Shown here: positions 48,601 through 58,527 of the stretch, piece by piece
Layout of the letters: each line of letters opens with the position of its first letter
How positions within the stretch are numbered: the first letter of the stretch is position 1
Source: Anaerostipes sp.
Lineage (GTDB): Bacteria > Bacillota > Clostridia > Lachnospirales > Lachnospiraceae
Length of the DNA stretch: 64,000 bases
Assembly: GCA_028704435.1 (NCBI GenBank)
Contig: JAQWFL010000008.1
Span: 1 to 64,000, forward strand
Reading direction: 5' to 3'
Program-made: the position numbers and the translations under genes
The notes under the pieces: generated by a model
The model's input: only the letters and a program-made list of their open reading frames with translations
Database searches by the model: none
What the model was told of the DNA's origin: nothing

Positions 48601-50919
48601 CTACTCTACATTTTTCAATGCTTCATCCATTGGAACTTTCTTTATCTTTCCCATTTCTAAAATAGCAACTACACTATATGTGACAATTCCAAGAAGAAAC
48701 ATCTTAACAAACACAGTGTAATCCACATGGAACTGAATCCATCCACTCATGCTGTTAAGCATAATCTGGCGGAATATGACTACCATAACGTAATAATCAA
48801 TGACCATACTAAGGAACAAAAATAAAACTACCATAATAGATGTGGATAGAATATAAAGCTTCCCGATTTCTCTATTTTCATATCCTAATATTTTTGCCAT
48901 AGATATGGACTGTCCATTTTTCTCGATGACAATTTTTGAGAGTAAATAAATTAGCACCATAAAAATAATGACAGCAAATCCGTCGACTAAATACATCATG
49001 TTTCCCATGGATACATCAAGCTGCCTTGAAACTTTTGTCAATGCCTCTAAATCAAGAAGGGAACCAATATATTTTTCATTTATATCTGTAATCTTTGTGT
49101 CTGAAAAATATCCACTAAAATAACTTTTATCTAAATCAAAGGTTTTATTTAATCTGCTTTGGTCCATAAAAATGGATAAGGCTCCCTGATAATGATAAAT
49201 ACCTGCTACTTTAAACCTATATCTGTCATCTTTATACTTCTCCTTTAACGTAATGGTATCCCCGGCTTTTATTTTATACTTATCCGCATATCCATCAGAA
49301 ATATATACTTCATTTTTCTTAAAATTAACAGGAACATATTGACTGTTTTTCTTCACTCCATATATTATAATTTCTTCACTATCACAAAGAGAGTCTGTGG
49401 TATTCAATGAATATGCAGTAAACTTCTCTGCCGTTTCATTCTCTGTGTCCACCCCAGCAGAAAACTCTAACATCCCAAGCATGCTGTGGATTTTACTCTC
49501 ATCACTTAAAACAGACACTGGAACACTTAGCATATACTGATATTTGCTCAGCATATTATTTTGAATCTCGTCTTGATAATTGTCTAGCACCACAGGCAGC
49601 CCTAGCCCAAAGAGCAAAAGGAGATTGGCAAATATAATTCCCACAAATAAAACACCATAGTTACTCATATTCTGAAGAATAATACGTAATCGAAATCTTG
49701 AAAAAAATGAAATTCTCTCATTTAATCTAATTTCCTTTTCCTGTTTTTTCCGTTTTAAATCTCTTCGAATCAACTTTAAGGGTGATAAAGACAATTTGTA
49801 ATTAAGTATCACTAAATTTACAATAAACATAATTACCAGTGGAATTATAGTGGTCATAATTAAAGCTTCCATGCTCCATCGATTCACAAACTTGGTTAAA
49901 CTATAACTCCCGTAATACATCTTGTTTACAACATTTACAATTACGGTATACCCAAGTACATTTCCTACCCCTGCTCCCAGAAAAGTTACAAAAAGAGGCA
50001 TAGATAAGTAATGACTCACCAGTTCTCTTTTTGTATACCCAGAAGCCCGCAAGGTTCCAATGGTATTTGCTTCTTTTGAAATGGTATTGGATATGGTAAT
50101 TCCAAACACAAACGCAAGAATTGCCATAACAATATAAAGAAGTGCTGTCATCATCCCTTTATCACTTCCCATATCATTTCCAGTAAAGTGGATTGCCTGA
50201 TTTTGATACTGTGGAACAAAGTTCTTTAAAGTAATTACTTTTCCCATGCTCTTCATTAAGTCTTCTGCTGTATCATTTTCTTTCTTCTCATCTACTGGTT
50301 TTGTATTATAAGTCCATGCATATCGATAAGCTTTCTCTTTTCTACTAAAAGAGAAAAATTCATCTTTTGATACAACAGCAACTCCAAATTTTACAGCGTC
50401 AAACATAGTATCATTGTTGTTGGAAAATAATGCACTATAATCTGACAACGCCACGTAGCCTGTGACTTTCCATTGCTGATTTCCACTTTTAATAAAGTTC
50501 CCAACTTCAATGTGGTTGTTGTTCGCATACATTCGGTCAATGGCAATCTCTCCTTTTTTCTTTGGAAATCTGCCTTCCATCAAGCATACTTGATCTACCT
50601 GCTCACGATTGGAAAAAATCCGCAGTGTTGTCTCATTAGAAAGTTTCTTCTCCACATAGTAATTTTCATATAATTTGATTCCATTTTCCTCAATGGCGTT
50701 AATCTCATCTTGATTTAACTTGCTTGCCACATCAAAATATCCATCTTCCACATTATATTTTTCAAAACTTTGGTCATAAGTAGTTCTCATGCTCTCATCT
50801 GCCACTAAAAATCCAGATACAAACCCAATGGTAGCTGCCATAAGTAAAAAAATTACAATATATTTTCCTGCTTCTCCTTTTAACTCCCGAAGCAATCTTT
50901 TTCGTAGTGGGTTTTTCAT
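48601..50919 (-). CDS. FtsX-type ABC permease (large, two-repeat)
   Basis: 772 residues. It has an N-terminal helix, a large extracellular region (~45-245), three helices around residues 255-385 with the motif KEANTIGTLRASGYTKRELVSHYLSMP, then a second extracellular domain and three C-terminal helices with ISMAKILGYENREIGKLYI. This two-module architecture is shared by YvcS/BceB-like and ADOP-type permeases; it matches the branch paired with YhgE-like proteins in Firmicutes. Function is unknown but probably concerns lipids, peptides or envelope homeostasis. Partner ATPase: 50926-51624. Confidence 0.88.
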   Translation of the reverse strand: MKNPLRKRLLRELKGEAGKYIVIFLLMAATIGFVSGFLVADESMRTTYDQSFEKYNVEDGYFDVASKLNQDEINAIEENGIKLYENYYVEKKLSNETTLRIFSNREQVDQVCLMEGRFPKKKGEIAIDRMYANNNHIEVGNFIKSGNQQWKVTGYVALSDYSALFSNNNDTMFDAVKFGVAVVSKDEFFSFSRKEKAYRYAWTYNTKPVDEKKENDTAEDLMKSMGKVITLKNFVPQYQNQAIHFTGNDMGSDKGMMTALLYIVMAILAFVFGITISNTISKEANTIGTLRASGYTKRELVSHYLSMPLFVTFLGAGVGNVLGYTVIVNVVNKMYYGSYSLTKFVNRWSMEALIMTTIIPLVIMFIVNLVILNYKLSLSPLKLIRRDLKRKKQEKEIRLNERISFFSRFRLRIILQNMSNYGVLFVGIIFANLLLLFGLGLPVVLDNYQDEIQNNMLSKYQYMLSVPVSVLSDESKIHSMLGMLEFSAGVDTENETAEKFTAYSLNTTDSLCDSEEIIIYGVKKNSQYVPVNFKKNEVYISDGYADKYKIKAGDTITLKEKYKDDRYRFKVAGIYHYQGALSIFMDQSRLNKTFDLDKSYFSGYFSDTKITDINEKYIGSLLDLEALTKVSRQLDVSMGNMMYLVDGFAVIIFMVLIYLLSKIVIEKNGQSISMAKILGYENREIGKLYILSTSIMVVLFLFLSMVIDYYVMVVIFRQIMLNSMSGWIQFHVDYTVFVKMFLLGIVTYSVVAILEMGKIKKVPMDEALKNVE

Positions 50920-50925
50920 TTGCCT

Positions 50926-51624
50926 TTACCACTCCAATTCTCTTGCTGATAATTTATGTTCATTACGATAATTTTCACGAATGACACCATCTTTTAAACG
51001 AACAACCTGATCTGCCATTTCTTTCATTGCATCATTATGAGTTACCATAACTACAGTATTTTTATATTTTTGATTCACGGTTTCAATTAGGGCTAAAATG
51101 TCTTTGGATGTATTATAATCTAAAGCTCCCGTAGGTTCATCACAAAGAAGAATATCTGGATTCTTAATAAGTGCCCGCCCAATTGCTGTCCGTTGCTGCT
51201 GTCCACCTGAAATTTGGTTTGGCAGTTTGTGTTGATGACTGGCCAAATCCAGTGTCTCTAACATCTCATCAAGATCTAATGGAGCATCACTTAAATATTC
51301 CCCAACTTCGATATTCTCTCGAATGGTTAGATTTGGAATCAAGTTATACATTTGAAAAATATACCCTAGATGTTTTCTTCGATACAGAGTTAATTTTTTC
51401 TCGTTCATATCCTTCATCTTCTCGTTCTCAATGGACACATATCCTTCATCAGGAGAATCAATTCCTCCTACAATGTTAAGAAGAGTTGATTTTCCTGATC
51501 CAGAAGGACCTAGGAGAACACAAAAATCTCCCTTTTCAATGGATAAGTCAATTCCTTTTAGAACCTCAACTCTGTTTTCCATCTCTCCAAAAGACTTCCT
51601 AATATGATGAATCTCTAAAAACAT
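50926..51624 (-). CDS. ABC transporter ATP-binding protein (MacB/LolD-like)
   Basis: 232 residues. Walker [11 protein letters not shown]-loop [10 protein letters not shown], signature ISGGQQQR, Walker [13 protein letters not shown] and switch His VTHNDA. It starts an operon with the FtsX permease (6 bp gap) and the YhgE-like protein. A promoter lies at 51674-51702, overlapping an inverted repeat GTTAGTT/AACTAAC (51640-51646, 51669-51675). Confidence 0.92.
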   Translation of the reverse strand: MFLEIHHIRKSFGEMENRVEVLKGIDLSIEKGDFCVLLGPSGSGKSTLLNIVGGIDSPDEGYVSIENEKMKDMNEKKLTLYRRKHLGYIFQMYNLIPNLTIRENIEVGEYLSDAPLDLDEMLETLDLASHQHKLPNQISGGQQQRTAIGRALIKNPDILLCDEPTGALDYNTSKDILALIETVNQKYKNTVVMVTHNDAMKEMADQVVRLKDGVIRENYRNEHKLSARELEW

Positions 51625-51673
51625 ACAATCCCCCTTTTTGTTAGTTTCTACTTCTATTCATTAGCTATAACTA

Positions 51674-51702
51674 ACTTTAAACTAATTTTATGCCATTGTC
51701 AA
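51674..51702 (-). promoter_or_regulatory. Promoter of the FtsX-type ABC operon
   Basis: TTGACA (51702-51697), 17 bases, TAAAGT (51679-51674) on the minus strand. The inverted repeat GTTAGTT/AACTAAC (51640-51675) covers the -10 and start, suggesting a repressor site. Confidence 0.5.
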
Positions 51703-51734
51703 TCAGTTGAGATTTATTCTCAACAGTAACGTAA

Positions 51735-51766
51735 AAAGTGAACCAGCATTTATACTGATTCACTTT
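51735..51766 (-). terminator. Terminator of the SorC-dehydrogenase-HAD operon
   Basis: AAAGTGAATCAG and CTGGTTCACTTT pair on the minus strand (12 bp, one mismatch, loop of eight), then TTTTTAC. Seven bases past the HAD gene stop. Confidence 0.8.
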
Positions 51767-51772
51767 CTCCAT

Positions 51773-52465
51773 CTATAAAGTTATAATTAAATCTTTTAAT
51801 TCCTGTTCTGTGGTGACTTCATAATCTGGCTTTCTTCCACCTTCTGGGATCTTATAGTTTCTTTTATTTATCCAGATGGTTCTCCATCCTGCCTCTCCGG
51901 CTCCCACAATGTCATTCTTATAAGTATCACCCACATAAACTGTATCCTTCGCACAAATATGAAACTTCTCCTGTGCTTTCTCATAGATTCTAATATCCGG
52001 TTTTGCTATCTTAATATCTCCAGATACAATTACCATGTCCTTAGGAATCCATCGAAGAACTCCAATGGTTTTTATCTTTCCCCACTGTCCTTCGGTCATT
52101 CCATTGGATATAATCCCAAGCTTCCATCCTTTTCCTTTAGAAATATCAAGAATCTCTTTCATAGTATCTGTCATGGAAATCTCTTTTTGATAATTTCGAT
52201 ACTTCTTTTTAAAATCCATAGCCTCTTCATCTGAAATATGAATTCCCGCAGCCTCCAATGCCTTCTGGGTTCTTAAGATAAAGTAGCGGTCTGGATTCAT
52301 TCGCCCCTGCTCCATCTCCTCATACATCTCATCCCCAATTCGCCTAGATGCTAAAAACACATGCATACAGTCTGCCTTTTGATTATAACCCCGCTCAGTA
52401 AATACCCTTTCAAAGGGTTGCATTAGATCGTACAAAGTATCATCTACATCAAATATCAGGTTCAT
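51773..52465 (-). CDS. HAD-superfamily hydrolase (YjjG-like)
   Basis: 230 residues. HAD motifs: DVDDTLYD (residues 6-13, catalytic aspartates), ISNGMTEGQW (motif II), KPDIRIYEKAQE (Lys) and VGDTYKNDIVGAGEAGW (motif IV). A helical cap is inserted after motif I. This layout is that of YjjG-type nucleotidases and related phosphatases. It follows the Cof-type gene by one base, in an operon with glycerol-1-phosphate dehydrogenase, so sugar- or glycerol-phosphate phosphatase activity is possible. Confidence 0.85.
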   Translation of the reverse strand: MNLIFDVDDTLYDLMQPFERVFTERGYNQKADCMHVFLASRRIGDEMYEEMEQGRMNPDRYFILRTQKALEAAGIHISDEEAMDFKKKYRNYQKEISMTDTMKEILDISKGKGWKLGIISNGMTEGQWGKIKTIGVLRWIPKDMVIVSGDIKIAKPDIRIYEKAQEKFHICAKDTVYVGDTYKNDIVGAGEAGWRTIWINKRNYKIPEGGRKPDYEVTTEQELKDLIITL

Positions 52466-52466
52466 T

Positions 52467-53264
52467 CTATATCAACTCCAATTTCTCCAATGCCTGAAAA
52501 ATACCTTCTTCTTTCACTGTCCCTGTTACCATATTGGCAACCTTACCTACTGCATCACTATGTCGTCCCATGGCAATTCCTGTTCCTACAGTCTCCATCA
52601 TCTCAACATCGTTATCTGCATCTCCAAACGCATATGTATTCTCAATTGGAATATCCAAGTGTTCCACTAACTCTTTTACTGCATCTCCCTTGGTCACACC
52701 TTTTAGTGTAATATCAAAGAAATTCTCTCTTACATGCTTTGCAACAGTAAATACATCTTTATACTCTTGTTTAAAATCTTCAAAAACATCTGGTGTCTTA
52801 TAATTTAAAACCAGTTTATTAATATGATTATCTTTTTCTCGATACTTCCATGGTGCATACCACTCGTCTGGAAGATTAAATAATCGGTTAAAATATTTGA
52901 AAAATTCTGCATCTGAATGAAGATAATATGTTACTGCCTGAGTATCCATTTGAATAATAGTATCTCTTGGAAAATAGCGGTCAATTACATCAAATAAAAT
53001 CTCGTCTGGAACTACAACATCACGAATTACACTGTCTCCAACCTGTGTATAGCTTCCGTTACATGTAATAGCTCCCTCAAAACTATCAATATCAACTTCA
53101 AGGAATCGTCTCGTTCGCCCTGAACAAAGCATGGTCAAATAATCGTTTTTTTGTAACCGCTCCAATGCTTCTTTTGTTTTTGGTGTCGCAGTCTTAATTC
53201 GATCCACCTCATCTACTGTTGTCCCATCATAATCAAAAAACACAATTCCTTTATACTGTTTCAT
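52467..53264 (-). CDS. Cof-type HAD phosphatase
   Basis: 265 residues. Motif I FFDYDGTTVD, motif II LCSGRTRRF, motif III Lys in KGDAVKELVEHLDI, motif IV FGDADNDVEMMETVGTGIAMG. A C2-type cap lies between. Cof/YidA-like enzymes dephosphorylate sugar phosphates and related metabolites. It begins 9 bp after the dehydrogenase gene with a good GGAG. Confidence 0.88.
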   Translation of the reverse strand: MKQYKGIVFFDYDGTTVDEVDRIKTATPKTKEALERLQKNDYLTMLCSGRTRRFLEVDIDSFEGAITCNGSYTQVGDSVIRDVVVPDEILFDVIDRYFPRDTIIQMDTQAVTYYLHSDAEFFKYFNRLFNLPDEWYAPWKYREKDNHINKLVLNYKTPDVFEDFKQEYKDVFTVAKHVRENFFDITLKGVTKGDAVKELVEHLDIPIENTYAFGDADNDVEMMETVGTGIAMGRHSDAVGKVANMVTGTVKEEGIFQALEKLELI

Positions 53265-53273
53265 ATATTCTCC

Positions 53274-54449
53274 TTAATAAAGCTCTTTTGTCAATTCTTT
53301 TGCTATCTCTTCTATTTTACCCTTTTCTACCGCTAATTGCAAAACACTATATCGATTTCTTACTTTATATCCACCAAGAATACTGTTGTAGAACAATTCT
53401 TTTTCTACTCCCACATCTCCTGGACAAGCTGGTGCTCCCACATCTGTAAGCAATTTTTGTACATATTCTTTAGATGGTGCTAACTTCATTGCTGATTCTG
53501 GAATTTCATCTTTCATCATGTCAAAAATTTCAGCAATAATTGGTGTTGCAATTCCAACTTTAATACCATGCAATTCTGGGAATTTATTTCTTGCTATAAA
53601 ATCCATTTCCCAGAAATGACTTAACATATGTTCTGCACCTGAAGCTGGTCGTGATACACCAATTAATCCCATGGCAACCCCTGTTAATATTAATGCTTCA
53701 ATTAAATATAAAATAGCCTCTTCATCTCTTTGTGCAATTTCTTTTGCATGGCTTGTTACCTTTTCTAATGCTCTTTGAACAAGAGTAACACATGTATCAC
53801 ACATGTATTCCCCTTTTAATTCTTTGGCAAGCTGCCAGTCAGCCAATGCTGTTAACTTTCCAATTACATCTCCAAATCCCGCATGAATCATATGCATTGG
53901 AGCTTCTTTCATAATATCCGTATCTCCTAAAATTCCATATGGAAGAGTTGCCACAAAAGAAATCTTCTTTCCTTGTAAAATAAGTGGTGCACCATCAGCT
54001 GCATATCCATCCATAGATGGTGCTGTACAGACAATAATATATGGAATCTTTGTTCTTGCTGACATATACTTGGCCATATCATTTAAAGTTCCAGAACCCA
54101 CAGAAACAATAACTGCAGTCTCTGGCTCCAATTCCATAAACATTCTTCCAACAGCCTTTTCATCTGGAATTAAAATATCATCTCCTGAATCAATCATAAC
54201 ACTCTTTACGTCAAATCCTGCATCCTGCATAATCTTAAGTGTTCTTTCTCCTGCTGCCTGAAATGTGTGATTATCGCTTAACATATAAACTTTTTTTCCT
54301 TGAAACTTTTTAAGCATATCCGGAAGTTCTGGCAACACACCTTTTCCCATTTTAATCTGCTTAATATCTAATGTATGGTGTTTTCCACAGCTGCAGTCAA
54401 AACTTGCATTTGCCATTTCGTTCATTGTTATATTTAATATTTCATTCAT
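53274..54449 (-). CDS. sn-Glycerol-1-phosphate dehydrogenase (AraM/EgsA-like)
   Basis: 391 residues of the iron-containing alcohol dehydrogenase-like superfamily. NAD-binding GSGTLNDMAKYMSARTKIPYIIVCTAPSMDGYAADGAP near 118-155, and metal-ligand histidine regions SGAEHMLSHFWEMDF and LHGIKVGIATPI. The N-terminus contains CSCGKHH, a feature of bacterial AraM-type proteins. It reduces dihydroxyacetone phosphate to sn-glycerol-1-phosphate with NAD(P)H; in Bacillus the product feeds archaeal-type glycerol lipids. The downstream phosphatases suggest G1P metabolism. araM would be a possible symbol, but I leave it open. Confidence 0.85.
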   Translation of the reverse strand: MNEILNITMNEMANASFDCSCGKHHTLDIKQIKMGKGVLPELPDMLKKFQGKKVYMLSDNHTFQAAGERTLKIMQDAGFDVKSVMIDSGDDILIPDEKAVGRMFMELEPETAVIVSVGSGTLNDMAKYMSARTKIPYIIVCTAPSMDGYAADGAPLILQGKKISFVATLPYGILGDTDIMKEAPMHMIHAGFGDVIGKLTALADWQLAKELKGEYMCDTCVTLVQRALEKVTSHAKEIAQRDEEAILYLIEALILTGVAMGLIGVSRPASGAEHMLSHFWEMDFIARNKFPELHGIKVGIATPIIAEIFDMMKDEIPESAMKLAPSKEYVQKLLTDVGAPACPGDVGVEKELFYNSILGGYKVRNRYSVLQLAVEKGKIEEIAKELTKELY

Positions 54450-54565
54450 AATTTTCTCTCCCTTTCATTCCATTCCTTTTAGTATCTAATTAAATTTTAG
54501 CTTTTTATTTAATCTTTGTCTATGATATTTATTGAACAAATGTATAAATAAGAAAAGAAAGCAAA

Positions 54566-55552
54566 TTACGTTCTCATTTTTTCATAGTTTAAAATCTCTA
54601 TGGCACACTCACTGTCAGTTACAAGTACATTAATACTTTTTGATGCAATTGCACCAATGACTGCCTTGGCCTTCTTCTTTCCACCACCGATTCCAATCCT
54701 TGTTTCCACTTTACAAAGTTGCTCTCTTTGAATTCCCACCACTCGTTTATTAAATTCATCAAAAGGCTTTGTATCTCCATCAATATTATAAAACTGCAGT
54801 GAGGCATCCCCTACTGCACCCTTTTCCACAAATTCATTTAACTTATCTTCATCTAAATATCCTTCTGTAACCAGTGCTGTTCCACTTATATTTGGAACAC
54901 CTATCCCCATAATCACAATCTTTAATTTAGAAAAATAGTCATAAATATACTTCATGGAGTCTTCCTTTAGGAACATTTTTTTAACCTTCTCATCAGAAAA
55001 AACTGCTGGTGCTAAAAACTGCACATAATCGCCTCCAAACTTCTTGGCAAACTCTACTGCAATATGGTTGGATTGTACATCCTCTCTTCCAGTTCTTTTT
55101 TGAGACACACCTCCAAACATTGGAACAAATAAAAGGTCTCGATTTTCCCTATATTCTTTTTTTGTTTTCGTAATATGAAGCAAGGATCTTCCCATGGTGA
55201 CTCCAATAAAATCTCCACTTTTCATTCTGCGGCGCAAGTAATCAAATGCTGTATCACTTAACCTTTCAATCCGATCATAGGTTGTATCAAGAGGCTGTTC
55301 TTCCACTATCATAACATCCTTAAGTCCATATAATTCCTCTAATTGCTGTTCCATCTCTCCATAGTTAAAATCACTTGGATTGACTACCTGAATCTGTACA
55401 ATTCCAACTTCTCTTCCTGCCTCTAGTAGCCTAGATACTGTTGCCCTGGACAATCCAAGCTTTTTACAAATCTTTTCTTGGGTCATCCGTTGATTGTAAT
55501 AGAGACTGCAGCATTTGTAGATTAATCGTTTATCATCAATTATCTTCTTCAT
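54566..55552 (-). CDS. SorC/DeoR-family sugar-binding transcriptional regulator
   Basis: 328 residues. An N-terminal helix-turn-helix (YNQRMTQEKICKKLGLSRATVSRLLEAGREVGIVQIQV) precedes a SorC-type phosphosugar-binding domain (GDFIGVTMGRSLLHI; GIGVPNISGTALVTEGYLDE; GIGGGKKKAKAVIGAI). These regulators sense phosphorylated sugars such as DHAP, fructose bisphosphate or sugar phosphates. It is the first gene of the operon with the G1P dehydrogenase, Cof and HAD genes, 116 bp apart, so it likely controls them in response to a triose- or glycerol-phosphate. Confidence 0.9.
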   Translation of the reverse strand: MKKIIDDKRLIYKCCSLYYNQRMTQEKICKKLGLSRATVSRLLEAGREVGIVQIQVVNPSDFNYGEMEQQLEELYGLKDVMIVEEQPLDTTYDRIERLSDTAFDYLRRRMKSGDFIGVTMGRSLLHITKTKKEYRENRDLLFVPMFGGVSQKRTGREDVQSNHIAVEFAKKFGGDYVQFLAPAVFSDEKVKKMFLKEDSMKYIYDYFSKLKIVIMGIGVPNISGTALVTEGYLDEDKLNEFVEKGAVGDASLQFYNIDGDTKPFDEFNKRVVGIQREQLCKVETRIGIGGGKKKAKAVIGAIASKSINVLVTDSECAIEILNYEKMRT

Positions 55553-55608
55553 ATGTTCTCCTTGTATTCAAAAAGCAGAAAATTTCTCCAATCTTCTGCT
55601 TTTTAAAC

Positions 55609-57045
55609 TTATTTACTTAAAATCTCATTTAAAATCTTATTTACCATTCCAGGATCTGCTTTTCCCTGGGTGGCTTTCATTGTCTGCCCAACTAAGAACC
55701 CAATGGCTTTCTTCTTTCCTGCTTTAAAATCCTCCACTGATTGGGGATTATTTGCAACAATCTCTTCAATGGTCTTACGAAGTGCCCCTTCATCATTCAT
55801 AGACTTTAAGCCATTTTCTTCCACATAAACTGCTGGATCTACATTTTCCTTAAAAATCTTTTCAAAGACTTCTTTTCCGACTTTACGGTTAATCTCACTT
55901 TTTTCAATCATTTGAATTAATGATGCAAGATGTTCTGGTGCAAAAAATACATCGTCAATATCCATATCAGAATCATTGACAAGACGCATAGTTTCGCCCA
56001 TTAACCAATTGGAAACTTCTTTTGGTGAACTTCCCAATGCAATAGTTGCCTCAAATAAATCAGCTAAATGTTTGCTTCCTGTAATAATATCAATATCATA
56101 GTCTGGCAAATCATATTCTTCTCTATAACGAACAATTTTCTCATCACGAAGTTCTGGCTGCGCATCTTTTACATCTTGTAACCACTTATCTGAAATTACA
56201 ATTGGCACTAAATCTGGATCTGGGAAATAGCGGTAATCCTGTGCATCTTCTTTAGAACGCATAGCATAAGAATATTCTTTGGCATCATCCCATCTTCTTG
56301 TCTCTTGGATTACTTTTTCTCCATCTTCAATTAAATCAATCTGTCGTTCTGTTTCCCCTTCAATAGCTCTTCTAATTGCCTTAAATGAATTTAAATTCTT
56401 CATCTCTGTTCGGGTACCAAATTCCTTTGCTCCCACTTCACGAATGGAAAGGTTTACATCTGCTCTCATAGAACCTTCTTGTAACTTACAATCAGATGCT
56501 CCAAGATACTGAACAATTAAACGAAGCTTTTCAAGATAAGCAATCACTTCGTCTGCAGAACGCATATCTGGCTCTGATACAATCTCAATCAACGGAACTC
56601 CTGAACGATTATAATCTACCAAAGAACAATCTTCCCATTCGTCATGAATTAATTTTCCAGCATCCTCTTCCATATGAATCTCATGAATTCCAATATTCTT
56701 TTTATTTCCATTTACATTGATTTCAATTTTACCATTTCTACAGATTGGCAAGTACAATTGGGAAATCTGATAATTCTGTGGATTATCTGGATAAAAATAA
56801 TTCTTACGGTCAAATTTACAATTTTGCGTAATATCACAATTTGTTGCAAGACCAACTGCCATAGCATATTCTACAACCTGCTTATTTAATACAGGAAGAG
56901 AGCCTGGCATACCAGTGCATACAGGACAAGTATGAGTATTTGGTGCTCCACCAAATTCTGTGCTGCATCCACAGAAAATCTTCGTTTTTGTTGCTAATTC
57001 TACATGAACTTCTAGTCCAATAACTGTCTCGTACTCTCTACTCAT
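55609..57045 (-). CDS. gatB: Asp-tRNA(Asn)/Glu-tRNA(Gln) amidotransferase subunit B
   Basis: 478 residues from MSREYETVIGLEVHVEL (57045), with GGAGG 8 bases before. Signature parts: GLEVHVEL, CPVCTGMPGSLPVLN, DRKNYFYPDNPQNYQISQL and, in the tail, YqeY-like helices. GatB phosphorylates and binds the mischarged tRNA in the GatCAB complex. It overlaps gatA by 8 bp. Confidence 0.96.
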   Translation of the reverse strand: MSREYETVIGLEVHVELATKTKIFCGCSTEFGGAPNTHTCPVCTGMPGSLPVLNKQVVEYAMAVGLATNCDITQNCKFDRKNYFYPDNPQNYQISQLYLPICRNGKIEINVNGNKKNIGIHEIHMEEDAGKLIHDEWEDCSLVDYNRSGVPLIEIVSEPDMRSADEVIAYLEKLRLIVQYLGASDCKLQEGSMRADVNLSIREVGAKEFGTRTEMKNLNSFKAIRRAIEGETERQIDLIEDGEKVIQETRRWDDAKEYSYAMRSKEDAQDYRYFPDPDLVPIVISDKWLQDVKDAQPELRDEKIVRYREEYDLPDYDIDIITGSKHLADLFEATIALGSSPKEVSNWLMGETMRLVNDSDMDIDDVFFAPEHLASLIQMIEKSEINRKVGKEVFEKIFKENVDPAVYVEENGLKSMNDEGALRKTIEEIVANNPQSVEDFKAGKKKAIGFLVGQTMKATQGKADPGMVNKILNEILSK

Positions 57046-58516
57046 AATCATCTCCTCCTTTCGCTAATTCAGGTGCTTCATAAGTTCTTGTTTGTTCAAA
57101 TGCATACGCTGCACGAATAATATTTTTTTCTTTAAAGCAATCTCCGATTAATTGAAGTCCAATTGGAAGTCCCTGTTTGTCCTTTCCGCATGGAACCGAA
57201 ATTCCTGGAAGTCCTGCAAGGTTTACCGAAATTGTATAAATATCTCCTAGATACATCTTAATTGGATCACTTAAACTATCTCCAAGCTTTGGCGCCGTAG
57301 TTGGTGCTGCTGGTCCTAAGATAACATCATATTTTGCAAATGCCTTATCAAATTCCTGTTTAATTAATGCCTTTGTTCGAAGTGCTTTTAAGTAGTATGC
57401 ATCATAATATCCAGAACTCAATACAAAAGAACCAAGCATAATTCTACGTTTTACTTCTGGTCCAAACCCTTGAGATCTTGTTTTCTTATACATATCATGA
57501 AGTCCATCATACTCTTCACTTCTAAAGCCATACTTGACTCCATCAAAACGAGAAAGATTTGAACTTGCTTCTGCAGAAGCAATCACATAATACGCTGGAA
57601 TTGCATACTCTACTAACCCCAGTTCAAATTCTTCTATAATTGCACCTTTCTCTTCTAATTTTTTGGCAGCTTCTAAAACAGCTTCTTTGACTTCTAAATC
57701 TAGTCCCTCTCCAAAATAATCTGTTGGAATTCCAATTTTCATGCCCTTTACATCATCCACTAACGCTGCTGTAAAATCATAATCATCACGATTTACACTG
57801 GTGGAATCCTTCTTATCATAAGAGGCGATTATTTCTAGTAAAGTTGCACAATCTGTCACATCTTTCCCCAATGGCCCAATCTGATCCAAAGAAGAACCAT
57901 ATGCAATCAATCCATAACGAGAAACCGTTCCATAGGTTGGCTTCATTCCTGTAACTCCACAAAATGAAGCTGGCTGTCGAATGGAACCACCTGTATCAGA
58001 TCCAAGAGCCACAAATGCTTCATTTGCAGCGACTGCTGCTGCAGAACCTCCAGAAGAACCTCCTGGCACATGTTCTAAATTCCATGGATTTCTTGTTTCT
58101 CCATAAGCAGAAGTCTCTGTTGTACTTCCCATAGCGAATTCATCCATATTTGTCTTCCCAACAAATACAACTCCTTCTTGAATTAGGTTCTCCACCGCCT
58201 GTGCAGAAAATGTAGGAACAAAGTTCTCTAAAATCTTTGAACTACATGTTGTCGTGTAACCTTTGGTACAAATATTATCCTTTACTGCCATTGGTACTCC
58301 GGCAAATGGCCCAGTGAGAGTTCCATTGTCAATGAAACCTTGTACTTCTCTGGCACGTTTCATCGCACTTTCTTCATCGTAGGAAACGTATCCGTGAACA
58401 TCTCCTTCAACTTTCTTCATTTGATCTAATACTGCGGTTACCGCATCTACAACTTTTACTTCTCCAGCCTTAATCTTCTTTCCAAGTTCTACTGCTGTCA
58501 TATCTAATATACTCAT
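57038..58516 (-). CDS. gatA: Asp-tRNA(Asn)/Glu-tRNA(Gln) amidotransferase subunit A
   Basis: 492 residues. Amidase signature with catalytic Lys (VPMAVKDNICT) and Ser-Ser (GGSSGGSAAAVAA; GSDTGGSIRQPASFCG). It generates ammonia from glutamine for the amidation of Asp-tRNA-Asn or Glu-tRNA-Gln. It starts 11 bp after gatC. C-terminal GGDDYE. Confidence 0.96.
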   Translation of the reverse strand: MSILDMTAVELGKKIKAGEVKVVDAVTAVLDQMKKVEGDVHGYVSYDEESAMKRAREVQGFIDNGTLTGPFAGVPMAVKDNICTKGYTTTCSSKILENFVPTFSAQAVENLIQEGVVFVGKTNMDEFAMGSTTETSAYGETRNPWNLEHVPGGSSGGSAAAVAANEAFVALGSDTGGSIRQPASFCGVTGMKPTYGTVSRYGLIAYGSSLDQIGPLGKDVTDCATLLEIIASYDKKDSTSVNRDDYDFTAALVDDVKGMKIGIPTDYFGEGLDLEVKEAVLEAAKKLEEKGAIIEEFELGLVEYAIPAYYVIASAEASSNLSRFDGVKYGFRSEEYDGLHDMYKKTRSQGFGPEVKRRIMLGSFVLSSGYYDAYYLKALRTKALIKQEFDKAFAKYDVILGPAAPTTAPKLGDSLSDPIKMYLGDIYTISVNLAGLPGISVPCGKDKQGLPIGLQLIGDCFKEKNIIRAAYAFEQTRTYEAPELAKGGDDYE

Positions 58517-58527
58517 GAATTCACCTC

